Source: Firmicutes bacterium UBA1764 (GTDB taxonomy: Bacteria; Bacillota; Clostridia; Peptostreptococcales; Anaerovoracaceae). From it: a stretch of DNA of 32,952 nt. Shown one piece after another: positions 1-8,733 of the stretch. The stretch lies in the NCBI GenBank assembly GCA_002315535.1, contig DCHA01000004.1:13458-46409 (forward strand), read 5' to 3'. How positions within the stretch are numbered: the stretch's first letter is position 1; each line of letters opens with the position of its first letter. A program made the position numbers and the translations under genes. Below the pieces are notes generated by a model. That model searched no databases. It saw only the letters and a list, made by a program, of their open reading frames with translations, and was not told the DNA's origin.

Positions 1-919
1 CTTCTCTTTCCCATTTATACCAGTCCGGAATGTGATTGAATCTTCCGTTTCCGCTGAGAAGCTTCAAATTTCCATACTCGTCGAGTTCATATTCGCAGCC
101 GCATTCACTGCAGCGAATTTTGGTTCCGCTTGCCTCCATGTGACCTTCTTTTCCGCAGTCGCAGCACTTGTAGAGGATTCGGTTAAGACCTTCTGCTCTG
201 AATTCTTCTGCAATCATTATTTTGTTTTCCTGCTGCCAGCGGAAATTGTCAAAGCTGAAAGCCTGCTCGAGAATCTCGTCAATTTCTGCCACACTTTTGC
301 TTTTAATTTCATCAGCTGATATTAGGCAGCTTACTTCTGCACTGACATCAACATTTCTTTTTCTAAGGCCGTTATATAGTGGATCTCTTGAAAATGCTCC
401 GAAGGTCTTTATCATTACAACGCTTACATCAAGGCGCTTAAGCAAAATCCCCAGTCTCCTTGGGAGTGGGGTTGCGGAGCCGTCAAAGGAATAGCTTGCT
501 TCGGGATACATGAGAACACTTGACTTAAGAGTGTGCAGGGAAAAGCTGATGTCTCTTATCAGACCTATGTCACTTACAAACTTCTGGGTGGGAATGCAGC
601 CGATATGCTGCATAAGCCAGGGCTTGCCCACAAAACCGTCAGAGGTGCAGACAATATTATAAGGCTTTGGATACATGATCTTTGAAACGATTTCAAGATC
701 GACAAGGCTTGAATGGTTCATTAATATCAGCCAGGGACCTGCTCCGGCCTTATCCATATTTTTACGTGTATATGTAAAATTAACGTCCTTTAAATCCTTT
801 TGTGCCGCAGCTCTGACTATGCTGCGAAAAAGCAGTGAGGGTTTCTTGGGCGTAATACGCCCTGGTCTTGGCAGTTTCAGTACTTCAGAGTATTGCAGCT
901 GTTTTGTTTTAATCTTCAT
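1..919 (-). CDS. PlsC-family lysophospholipid acyltransferase with C-terminal zinc ribbon, partial
   Basis: About 306 residues are visible; the gene runs leftward out of the window, so its C-terminus is missing. The start at 919 is preceded by AAGGAAAAAGC. The HX4D catalytic box of glycerolipid acyltransferases is present as NHSSLVD (H69, D74), followed by a conserved-looking stretch around YPEASYSFDG where the family usually has an EGTRS-like block. Members transfer acyl chains to lysophospholipids at the membrane. Near residues 262-290 two CxxC pairs (CCDC and CSEC) suggest a small zinc ribbon after the acyltransferase domain, which plain PlsC proteins lack. It is transcribed divergently from the ABC importer. 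The family call is firm; the acyl acceptor cannot be read from sequence. Confidence 0.85.
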   Translation of the reverse strand, partial: MKIKTKQLQYSEVLKLPRPGRITPKKPSLLFRSIVRAAAQKDLKDVNFTYTRKNMDKAGAGPWLILMNHSSLVDLEIVSKIMYPKPYNIVCTSDGFVGKPWLMQHIGCIPTQKFVSDIGLIRDISFSLHTLKSSVLMYPEASYSFDGSATPLPRRLGILLKRLDVSVVMIKTFGAFSRDPLYNGLRKRNVDVSAEVSCLISADEIKSKSVAEIDEILEQAFSFDNFRWQQENKIMIAEEFRAEGLNRILYKCCDCGKEGHMEASGTKIRCSECGCEYELDEYGNLKLLSGNGRFNHIPDWYKWERE

Positions 920-1045
920 GCTTTTTCCTTCCTTGTTTTAATACTTATAGTATTTTAACATAATATAGCTTCCCGCTGGTTTAATAGTTTATAATATAAT
1001 TAATGATTGAATACACGAAATACATAGTTACAGGAACAATGGATT

Positions 1046-4000
1046 ATGAATAAAATAAAAAAGCACAATATAATGAAAAGAATTTTTACCATCAGTCTTG
1101 TTGTACTGATGGTTTTGTTGTCTCTGTGTTCATGCGGAATATATGATAATGAGGGTTCTGAAAATCAAAAATCGGATCAGGATATAAAAGTTGAAAGCAG
1201 TGATGATATAAACGGATTATCTGTTGCAGTAGTTACAGGTTCTATTCAGGAAACCATAGCTCAAAACAATTATCCTGATTCAGAACTGGTTTATTTCAAT
1301 GATTTCACGGCATGTCTTCTTGCTGTCGAAACAGGAAAAGTACAGGCAACAATTGTACCTGAAATTCAATATGAGAATATAAAAAGCGAATACACAAATA
1401 TCATGTCTTTGTATCCGGCAATGATGAGCAGCGCTGTTCATTTCGTTGCACCCAAAAATGAAGAATCAGACAGGTATTTAAGTGAAATCAGTGCCTATAT
1501 TACAAAGAGTGAGAAATCCGGAGTTTTGGCTGAATGGTGGAATAAATGGAATTCAAACTTGGATGTTGAATTAATTGATTTTAGCACTCTTAGTGGTACG
1601 AACGGGTTAATACAGGTTGCAATAGGTACTTTTGATCGACCATCAATATATCTGTCCGAAGGCAAATATGGCGGGATAGACGCTGAAGTTTTGTACAATT
1701 TCTGCAAAGAGTATGGTTACACTGTAGATATAGCTGTTTATGAGAATTCAGCATTGGTTGCATTGTTGTCCACGGAAAAATTTAATCTTGCTCCCAGTTT
1801 TGTGTATACCGATGAAAGAGCAGAGATGGTTAATTATTCAGAGGCCTATGCGTCATTTAGCCAGGTTGCTGTAGTATCAACATCTATATTAAAAAATGAG
1901 CCTATGTATAGGTCCATAGATGATTTGCAGGATAAGATTATTGCCGTATGCACAGGGACAATGCAGGAGAGCATTAGCAGAAGCCAGTGTCCGAATGCAG
2001 AATTTATCAACTATTCCTCATTCCCAGACTGCCTTATAGCAGTATCTGAGGGAAAGGTAGACTCATCCTGTGTTCCGGAAACACAGCTTAGGTCAGTTCT
2101 TGATGCCTATGATAATTTGACAGTATTGCAAAAGCCTGCGCATGAAGCTTCTCTTTATTTGTGTATGTCCAAAACAAGCTTTGGAGCCAAAATAAATGCC
2201 GAAATGACAGAGTTTCTTAACAACAAGAAGGCTTCAGGTGAGCTCAAGGAAATAAAGGAATACTGGCTTGAAAATGCCGATAATCAGGATAGAACGGTAT
2301 ATGATTTTAGTAAAACTCCGGATACCAATGGAACCGTTGAGGTTGCCTTTGAACCTTTAAACACTCCGAATATTCACATGTATCTAAATGGATATTCCGG
2401 CTATGAAGCTCAAATACTCTATGAATTTGCACTGGAGTATGGATATAGGCTCAATGTCAGAGTAACTGACTGGGCATCAGTTCTTGCAGGTGTATCCTCC
2501 GGAAAATATGATCTTACGGGATATGTTTACTATTCAGATGAACGTGCGGAAAGTATATTATTTTCACCGGATTACTGGGTAGAGGCAACATATTTTGTTG
2601 TACAAAAATCTGAGAATAGCCAGGCTCAGTCGAAAAATTTCTGGAATAAGATTAAGAGTAGTTTCGAAAAGAACTTTATTCGTGAAGATCATTGGAAACT
2701 AATGCTTGACGGTCTTGGCGTTACTATTGAAATAATGATTTCCACGGCCATACTGGGAACTTTGTTTGGCATAGTATTGTGTTTCGTCAGACGTGGAAAA
2801 TCCAGGGTAGCAGGCGGGATTACAAAGGTGTTTGTAAGGATTATGCAAGGTGTACCTATTGTAGTACTGCTTCTTGTAATGTATTACATCATTTTTGCGA
2901 AATCCACCATTAGTGGGATTTTAGTAGGTATTATAGGTTTTTCTATTGATTTTGGTGTATATGTTAGTGAAATCCTCAGATCCGGAATAGATTCTGTAGA
3001 TAAAGGCCAGTGGGAAGCGGCTTATGCTCTGGGATTTAACAAATACCGTACATACACAAAGGTTATTATGCCTCAGGCTCTTCAGTATGCTCTTCCTGTC
3101 TACAAGGGCCAGTTCATATCTATGGTAAAGATGACATCAGTTGTTGGATATGTTGCAGTTCAGGATTTGACCAAGGCTTCAGACATTATTCGTTCTAGAA
3201 CATATGATGCATTCATGCCTATTATTGCAACGGCCATTGTTTACTTCATACTTGCGTGGCTTATGACAACTCTTCTGGGGCTTGTTGAAATAAAGATAGA
3301 TCCATCAAGAAGAAGGAATATTCTCGCAGATATTGATACTACTGCAGTTGATCTTTCAAAGAATAATTTTACTAAGGCAATACCACAGAAGAATACCTCC
3401 GGTGATAGTGCTGAAGAGATAATCAAAATTGAGCATTTAAGAAAAGAATATGAGAATGTTACCCCACTGGTGGATGTAAATGCTGTTGTAAGAAAAGGGG
3501 ATATCATTTCCATTATCGGACCTTCCGGTACAGGAAAATCCACATTAATCAGAATGATTAACAGACTTGAAGAACCTACTTCAGGCACTGTATATGCCTT
3601 TGGTAAAAAAGTTGATAGCCATGATAGTTCAATTCACGAGCTGAGAGAAAAAATGGCCATGGTATTCCAGGCGTTTAATCTCTTCAATCATTTGACAATT
3701 ATAGAAAACATCATGCTTGCACCGGTTCTTCTAAAAGGTATTTCAAGGCAGGATGCTTATGAAAAGGGCATGAAGCTTTTACAGTCTGTGGGTCTTGCTG
3801 AAAAAGCCCTTAATTATCCGGCAGAACTTTCCGGTGGACAAAAACAGAGAGTTGCCATTGTGAGAGCACTTGCTATGGATCCTGAAGTTATGCTTCTTGA
3901 TGAACCCACATCAGCACTGGATCCCGGCATGACTAATGAGGTTCTTCATGTAATAGAAGACCTGGCTGAATCCGGAATGACCATGCTCATCATAACCCAT

Positions 4001-4501
4001 GAAATGAAATTCGCTCAATCTGTATCAAACAGAGTTTTCTATATGGATGAGGGCTCGATTTACGAGGAAGGATCAACGCAGCAGATATTTGGTAATCCTC
4101 AAAAAGAGAAGACAAAAGCCTTTATTTATCATTTGAAACTATTCAGCTTTGATATTGAAAGCCCTGACTTCGATTTCATAAATCTGAGAACAAGTCTTGA
4201 TACTTTTGCATATCAGCAAATGATGAAGGGGAAGATTCAAACTCGCTTGATGCTTTGCACAGAAGAACTTGTAACTCAGGGCCTGGCTTATTTGAGCAGC
4301 GATTATTTCCCTGCAAAATTTAATATAGAATACGGTGAAGACAATGTACTGAAGGCTTATCTGAATTACCATGGGGATAGAAAAGATATCTCTGAGGATA
4401 TAGATGAGATTTCTATCAGAATCATTAAATCTTTGATTGATGAATTTGAATATCAATACATCAATAACGAAAATGAAATTCGTTTCACTATCCGTCCTTA
4501 G
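1046..4501 (+). CDS. Single-polypeptide polar amino acid-type ABC importer: duplicated SBP, permease, ATPase and GHKL-like tail
   Basis: An 1151-residue protein holding every part of an importer. Residues 11-30 are a lipoprotein signal with lipobox LCSC (C30). Residues 55-523 are solute-binding (SBP_bac_3) lobes in the order II, I-II, I: 60-175 resembles 298-410, and 187-280 resembles 429-522. Residues 553-750 are a HisM/GlnP-type permease of about five helices, with the EAA loop at QWEAAYALGFNKY. Residues 793-1031 are the ATPase: Walker A GPSGTGKST (825), signature LSGGQKQR (928), Walker B with LLDEPTSALDP (950), H-loop ITHEM (983). Residues 1035-1151 resemble a degenerate RsbW-type HATPase domain (CTEELV, ISIRIIKSLIDEFEY). 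The predicted topology, lipid-anchored outside and ATPase inside, is consistent with uptake. The start at 1046 is chosen over ATG 1073, which has no ribosome site. Substrate is probably a polar amino acid; that is inference. Confidence 0.9.
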   Translation: MNKIKKHNIMKRIFTISLVVLMVLLSLCSCGIYDNEGSENQKSDQDIKVESSDDINGLSVAVVTGSIQETIAQNNYPDSELVYFNDFTACLLAVETGKVQATIVPEIQYENIKSEYTNIMSLYPAMMSSAVHFVAPKNEESDRYLSEISAYITKSEKSGVLAEWWNKWNSNLDVELIDFSTLSGTNGLIQVAIGTFDRPSIYLSEGKYGGIDAEVLYNFCKEYGYTVDIAVYENSALVALLSTEKFNLAPSFVYTDERAEMVNYSEAYASFSQVAVVSTSILKNEPMYRSIDDLQDKIIAVCTGTMQESISRSQCPNAEFINYSSFPDCLIAVSEGKVDSSCVPETQLRSVLDAYDNLTVLQKPAHEASLYLCMSKTSFGAKINAEMTEFLNNKKASGELKEIKEYWLENADNQDRTVYDFSKTPDTNGTVEVAFEPLNTPNIHMYLNGYSGYEAQILYEFALEYGYRLNVRVTDWASVLAGVSSGKYDLTGYVYYSDERAESILFSPDYWVEATYFVVQKSENSQAQSKNFWNKIKSSFEKNFIREDHWKLMLDGLGVTIEIMISTAILGTLFGIVLCFVRRGKSRVAGGITKVFVRIMQGVPIVVLLLVMYYIIFAKSTISGILVGIIGFSIDFGVYVSEILRSGIDSVDKGQWEAAYALGFNKYRTYTKVIMPQALQYALPVYKGQFISMVKMTSVVGYVAVQDLTKASDIIRSRTYDAFMPIIATAIVYFILAWLMTTLLGLVEIKIDPSRRRNILADIDTTAVDLSKNNFTKAIPQKNTSGDSAEEIIKIEHLRKEYENVTPLVDVNAVVRKGDIISIIGPSGTGKSTLIRMINRLEEPTSGTVYAFGKKVDSHDSSIHELREKMAMVFQAFNLFNHLTIIENIMLAPVLLKGISRQDAYEKGMKLLQSVGLAEKALNYPAELSGGQKQRVAIVRALAMDPEVMLLDEPTSALDPGMTNEVLHVIEDLAESGMTMLIITHEMKFAQSVSNRVFYMDEGSIYEEGSTQQIFGNPQKEKTKAFIYHLKLFSFDIESPDFDFINLRTSLDTFAYQQMMKGKIQTRLMLCTEELVTQGLAYLSSDYFPAKFNIEYGEDNVLKAYLNYHGDRKDISEDIDEISIRIIKSLIDEFEYQYINNENEIRFTIRP

Positions 4502-4534
4502 GGTGTTATTTAGTGTCGGAATAGAGGGAATCTA

Positions 4535-6337
4535 ATGAAGCGCTTACTGATTATCATTCTTACAATTTCATTAATGCTATCTCTTGTTGCTTGTGGGGAT
4601 AAACCCGAAAAGGAGGATGCTCCGGCAGAATACGTACAGGAGCTGGTTTGCATTAGGCAGCAGCAAAGACTGTACGCGCAGGCAATAGACGGATCCGAGC
4701 CCAGGCTTATAAAGGATATGCAGTGCTGGGCCTATAAACGCAGCGGAGACATTCTCATCGCGCAGTTTGATGATTCCAATGTGTACATGATAGATCTCAG
4801 AAATCGCACCGAGGAAATACTATTCAGCGAAGAAGTAAGTATTAGCCAGCTTGAGTTTTTTGATGGTGGTTTTATCTATTCCATTTATTCCATGACGGAA
4901 GCCTCAGAAGTATACAAATATGAGTATGCCACAAAAAAGAGTACAAAGCTTTTTGAAGATTGGAGTTTCTATGAGTACGTGATAGATGGCAGCACCATGT
5001 TCTATCAGACCTCGATGGAAATAGACGGACAATGGGAGTTTGTGCTTATTGGCTATGATATTGCCGGTGCTAAAGAGCTCTGGATGCAGAAGACTGAGAA
5101 CGCGAGTGGTTTAATGTTTAAGAATGGCAATGTTTATGTTTGGGCCGGAGCTGACAATCCGTCTTGGAATATTGTAAATACTGCTGATGGCACTTTGACT
5201 AAAACCACAGATATAGGTTACGAGCCTAACAGGACAAGTCTGGTTTATTCCGGATCTAAAGCAAGTCTGATTCAGAGATATGATATGGATCCTGAAACTC
5301 AAACAGGACAATGGAATGCATATATAATGCGGGACGGTGAAAGCTCTGAGACTGACCTGATAGAAGGTTTTGATTATCTCTACTGCGTTGACAGTGAGGG
5401 CGATCTGGGATTAATCAGATCCTATTTAAATCTCAGCACTTCCATCTTTGACGAAGAAGTATACACATCGGCCGGTAAATACTATTTCTTTAACGGTGAA
5501 GACGGTACATACACCGAGCTTACAGCTAAGGACAACATTCAAAAGATGTTTGCGGATGTGAAGTTCCCGGTATTTGATTGCTCCACGGCAAGAAAGCCTG
5601 TTGTAAGCAGCGTATACCGTTTATTCTGCACCGATGCCGGAAACGAAGGGAATGCTCCGGTTTGCAATACAACTCATCTTGCATGGCTTGCGATTGCGGA
5701 TGGAACTTCTGACATCGCGCTTCTTGCTGCTCCGACAGACGAAGAGAAGGCTTATTTAAAAGAAAAGAACGTAAGCGTTGATATGAAACTGTATGGCGGT
5801 GATGGACTTGTGTTTATAGCAAACAAGGCCTGCGGTGTTAGCGATCTTTCGCTCGATGATATCAAAGCAATCTATAGCGGTGAGATCACCAACTGGAAAG
5901 AGCTTGGAGGCGTTGACCATGAAATCACTGTCCTTTACAGAGATGACCAGTCGGGCAGTCAGCGTTTGTTTGAAAGACTTGTATGGAATAATGAAAATAT
6001 TCCCGATTTTGCATCTCTTGGATTTATGCAATCGGACTTTATGTCTGACATTGTATGGGACTGCGTTAATTTCCCATATGCTGTCGGATACAGCATCATG
6101 ACTTATTTAAACGATGTGTTTGCCGAGGATAGCCTGCTGTGCTTCACTATAGACGGAGTGGAAGCTGTGCCGGAGAATATCAGTAACGGAAGCTATCTCT
6201 TTGGCACGAAGGGCTATGTTGTAATCAGATCAGATGAGCCGGAAGGCAGTGGCGCAAGGATACTCTATGATTGGTTCGGCAGCAAGATGTCTGACGAGAT
6301 TCTTACATATAACGGTATTACTCCTCTGCATGAGTAG
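4535..6337 (+). CDS. Lipoprotein with N-terminal beta-repeat domain and C-terminal PstS-like binding domain
   Basis: A 600-residue protein with signal peptide and lipobox LVAC (C20), so anchored on the outer face of the membrane. Residues 38-335 form short repeating beta-type units (YMIDLRNRT, WNIVNTADGT) that read like a propeller or DUF5050-type domain. Residues 344-600 are a PstS-like periplasmic-binding fold: LSLDDIKAIYSGEITNWKELGG (438-459), then RDDQSGSQRLFERL, the equivalent of the SGT phosphate-loop segment. Canonical PstS has SGT where this has SGS. No pstCAB genes adjoin it. It lies 33 bases behind the ABC importer with GAGGGAATCTA as ribosome site, so co-transcription is likely. 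It may be a sensor or accessory binding protein and not a phosphate transporter subunit. Confidence 0.8.
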   Translation: MKRLLIIILTISLMLSLVACGDKPEKEDAPAEYVQELVCIRQQQRLYAQAIDGSEPRLIKDMQCWAYKRSGDILIAQFDDSNVYMIDLRNRTEEILFSEEVSISQLEFFDGGFIYSIYSMTEASEVYKYEYATKKSTKLFEDWSFYEYVIDGSTMFYQTSMEIDGQWEFVLIGYDIAGAKELWMQKTENASGLMFKNGNVYVWAGADNPSWNIVNTADGTLTKTTDIGYEPNRTSLVYSGSKASLIQRYDMDPETQTGQWNAYIMRDGESSETDLIEGFDYLYCVDSEGDLGLIRSYLNLSTSIFDEEVYTSAGKYYFFNGEDGTYTELTAKDNIQKMFADVKFPVFDCSTARKPVVSSVYRLFCTDAGNEGNAPVCNTTHLAWLAIADGTSDIALLAAPTDEEKAYLKEKNVSVDMKLYGGDGLVFIANKACGVSDLSLDDIKAIYSGEITNWKELGGVDHEITVLYRDDQSGSQRLFERLVWNNENIPDFASLGFMQSDFMSDIVWDCVNFPYAVGYSIMTYLNDVFAEDSLLCFTIDGVEAVPENISNGSYLFGTKGYVVIRSDEPEGSGARILYDWFGSKMSDEILTYNGITPLHE

Positions 6338-6377
6338 AAAATATTAGTGACATGAGCGTTAGCTGAAAGGATAGTAC

Positions 6378-7415
6378 ATGGAAAAAGGTGTTGGAAATTT
6401 ATTTGACTATATTGCTTGGAGAGGCGATCTTAGTTTTGATCAAAGCGAATTTAATGCTGTAGATGGTCTTGTTCTTGCTATGTTTTCATATATTAAATTA
6501 AAAGGCCATGGCGATTTTGCCGGACAATCTCTAAAACAGGCAATTAATGCAATCAAAGATGTCCCTGTCAAAGAGAAGATAATGATTATTGGCTTTGTTC
6601 AGGAATCAACAGATAAGTTCATTAAAGAAGCTGTCAAATCAAAAAGATTCAAAGATTTAAAAATCATAGACTACGTTGATGAATACAATGAAGAGTCTAC
6701 AAAGCAATTTGCGGCTATTTCATTTAAGCTTCCTAATAACACTATATATATCGCGTATAGGGGAACTGATGACAGCCTTGTTGGATGGAAGGAAGACTTT
6801 AATATGGCATTCATTAATGGTATTCCGTCTCAGGTTGCAGCTGCACAATATGCCCAGCAAATCTACGATAAATATGAACTGCCTATTAGACTTGGAGGAC
6901 ACTCAAAGGGTGGAAACCTTGCAGTTTGGGCCGGGGCAAATCTCAGCAGCAATGCTAAGGAAAAACTACTTCAAATTCTAAGCTATGACGGCCCGGGATT
7001 TTTAGATGAATTTTTGGAAAGTGACGGATATAAGGCCGTAGTAGATAGAATTATTTCATATATTCCGGAGTCTTCTATCGTGGGTATTCTCATGGGCCAC
7101 TGTGATTACTTGGTAATTAAGAGCTCAACGCATCTAATGCTTCAGCACGACCCGCTGTCCTGGAATATAATAGGTAAAAGATTTGATTTTGCATCTGATA
7201 GATCTCAATCGGGCAAAAAGATGGATGCGATGATCAACAACGTGATTAAGGATATGGATAAAACTCAGGTATCAGAGCTTGTTGATAAAATATTCGATAT
7301 AGTTTCCGAAACAAATGCTAAAACACTTGATGATTTAAAGTCAAAGAAAATGAATCTTCTTAAAGCTGTTTCAAAACAAGTTAATGTTGAGTCAATAATT
7401 AAAAGAATAAAATGA
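6378..7415 (+). CDS. DUF2974 (Mbeg1-like) alpha/beta-hydrolase
   Basis: A 345-residue cytoplasmic protein with no signal peptide. It carries the family hallmarks: YIAWRGDLSF near the N-terminus, YRGTDDSLVGWKEDF (127-141) forming the lipase-like oxyanion segment, and the nucleophile elbow GGHSKGGNLA with S176. These match the DUF2974 family common in Clostridia, whose substrate is unknown. The ribosome site GAAAGGA lies 8 bases before the ATG. Its stop overlaps the start of dtd by four bases (ATGA), so the two are translationally coupled. The C-terminal 60 residues are lysine-rich and helical. Confidence 0.85.
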   Translation: MEKGVGNLFDYIAWRGDLSFDQSEFNAVDGLVLAMFSYIKLKGHGDFAGQSLKQAINAIKDVPVKEKIMIIGFVQESTDKFIKEAVKSKRFKDLKIIDYVDEYNEESTKQFAAISFKLPNNTIYIAYRGTDDSLVGWKEDFNMAFINGIPSQVAAAQYAQQIYDKYELPIRLGGHSKGGNLAVWAGANLSSNAKEKLLQILSYDGPGFLDEFLESDGYKAVVDRIISYIPESSIVGILMGHCDYLVIKSSTHLMLQHDPLSWNIIGKRFDFASDRSQSGKKMDAMINNVIKDMDKTQVSELVDKIFDIVSETNAKTLDDLKSKKMNLLKAVSKQVNVESIIKRIK

Positions 7416-7867
7416 GATTTGTAATACAAAGAGTAAATCATGCATCAGTTGAAGTTGATGGGAATATTGTTGGAAAGATTGACAAGGGATTTATGGTCCT
7501 TATTGGAATCTCGGATTCTGATACAAAACAGCTCGCTGATAAGTTTGTAAATAAGCTAGTTGGGCTTAGAATCTTTGAGGATGAAAGCGGAAAGACGAAT
7601 CTTGCTTTATCGGATGTTGGTGGGAGCTTACTTTTGGTGTCCCAGTTTACCTTGTATGCGGATTGTAAAAAGGGTAACAGGCCAAGCTTTACTAATGCGG
7701 GCAAACCTGATATGGCAAATGAACTTTATGAGTATATTATTGCCGAATGCAGGAAGCATGTTCCTGTAGTTGAAAAAGGAATATTTGGGGCCTATATGAA
7801 AGTTGATTTAGAAAACGACGGGCCATTTACAGTAATATTTGATTCGAATGAAATATCTATTAATTGA
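7412..7867 (+). CDS. dtd: D-aminoacyl-tRNA deacylase
   Basis: A 151-residue protein of usual family length. DTD hydrolyses D-amino acids (and glycine misattached to tRNA-Ala) from tRNA, a proofreading task in the cytoplasm. The N-terminal MRFVIQRVNHASVEVDG block, the SQFTL motif (77-81, with T80) and the Gly-Pro motif (GPFT, 137-140) are present. The last is usually GPVT, so V139 is F here, a mild change. It overlaps the DUF2974 gene by four bases upstream, and the next hydrolase starts inside its 3' end, which makes a tightly packed three-gene unit. Confidence 0.95.
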   Translation: MRFVIQRVNHASVEVDGNIVGKIDKGFMVLIGISDSDTKQLADKFVNKLVGLRIFEDESGKTNLALSDVGGSLLLVSQFTLYADCKKGNRPSFTNAGKPDMANELYEYIIAECRKHVPVVEKGIFGAYMKVDLENDGPFTVIFDSNEISIN

Positions 7868-8645
7868 TTTAGCAGCAGCAATCTTGTGCATTGTGCCGGG
7901 GTGGCTTGTTGGCAGAAAATTAAATAAAAACGGGATGAAACGTAGCCTGAGCATCCTTATTGCAATTGGGTGTAGCGTTGCGTTACTGGCTGTATTCTTT
8001 ATAGTGTATTTTTCAATTTATTATCATGCAGGCGATAGTGCTAAAAAGGCATTAGAGGGTAATGACTTGGTATCAGTTGAAAAGATTGATGGGGGTTATT
8101 ATTTTGATGGCCCCGGCGAAGAAAGCGCAATCGTGTTTTACTCCGGCGGCAAGGTTGAATCCGAAGCGTACGCCCCATTAATGCTAAAGCTGTCCGATGC
8201 GGGTTTTGATTGCTTCCTTGCAGACATGCCGTTAAACTTCCCGCTTTTCAGAGTTGATATCGCGGATAAATTTGTTTATTCATATGACTATGATACTTGG
8301 ATTTTGGCGGGGCATTCCATGGGCGGGGTTGCTGCATCTTACTATGTAGAAAAACATACAGGCGAGATTGATGGCCTGGTGATGCTGGCGTCTTATCCAA
8401 CAGAAAAAATAGATGATAGCGTTTCGTTGTTGTTAATCTATGGCATTGAAGATGGTTGTATGGATAAAAGATTGCTTGACCAAAGCTCGTCGCTCTGGCC
8501 GAAAAACACAGTAGAATATGTGATCTCCGGAGGCAACCATGCTCAGTTTGGAGACTATGGTAATCAAAAATGTGATGGCGTGGCGAGCATTACATGTGAT
8601 GAACAACTGAACGAAACTGTTCGTGCAGTAAAGAATGCGTTTTGA
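7848..8645 (+). CDS. Membrane-anchored alpha/beta hydrolase
   Basis: A 265-residue protein with two N-terminal hydrophobic helices (about 4-21 and 33-58), followed by a hydrolase domain probably outside the membrane. The nucleophile elbow is AGHSMGG (S157), the acid is probably D202 in GIEDG, and the histidine is H231 in SGGNHAQFGDYG. The GGNHAQFG block is typical of the PF12695-type hydrolases in Bacillota. I chose ATG 7848; a TTG at 7839 is in frame but has no better ribosome site. It starts 20 bases inside dtd and so probably depends on translational coupling. Substrate is unknown. Confidence 0.8.
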   Translation: MKYLLIDLAAAILCIVPGWLVGRKLNKNGMKRSLSILIAIGCSVALLAVFFIVYFSIYYHAGDSAKKALEGNDLVSVEKIDGGYYFDGPGEESAIVFYSGGKVESEAYAPLMLKLSDAGFDCFLADMPLNFPLFRVDIADKFVYSYDYDTWILAGHSMGGVAASYYVEKHTGEIDGLVMLASYPTEKIDDSVSLLLIYGIEDGCMDKRLLDQSSSLWPKNTVEYVISGGNHAQFGDYGNQKCDGVASITCDEQLNETVRAVKNAF

Positions 8646-8733
8646 TTATTAATGCATAGTGACAGGAATGATGTTTTTTAGAAAAGCTTTGACAAAGAAA
8701 TGATTATTAAATATTTGGAGAGGGAGTATTAAT

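Noticed and set aside
32..941. Plus-strand open frames across 32-941
   Set aside because: They lie opposite the acyltransferase gene, have low-complexity hydrophobic translations and no ribosome sites.
4535..6337. Calling the PstS-like lipoprotein the phosphate-binding subunit pstS
   Set aside because: It has a long extra N-terminal domain, SGS in place of SGT, and no pstCAB neighbours.
8689..8717. TTGACA-N17-TATTTG ahead of the SDR gene as a promoter
   Set aside because: The -10 match is poor and overlaps the ribosome site, so the transcript would have almost no leader.
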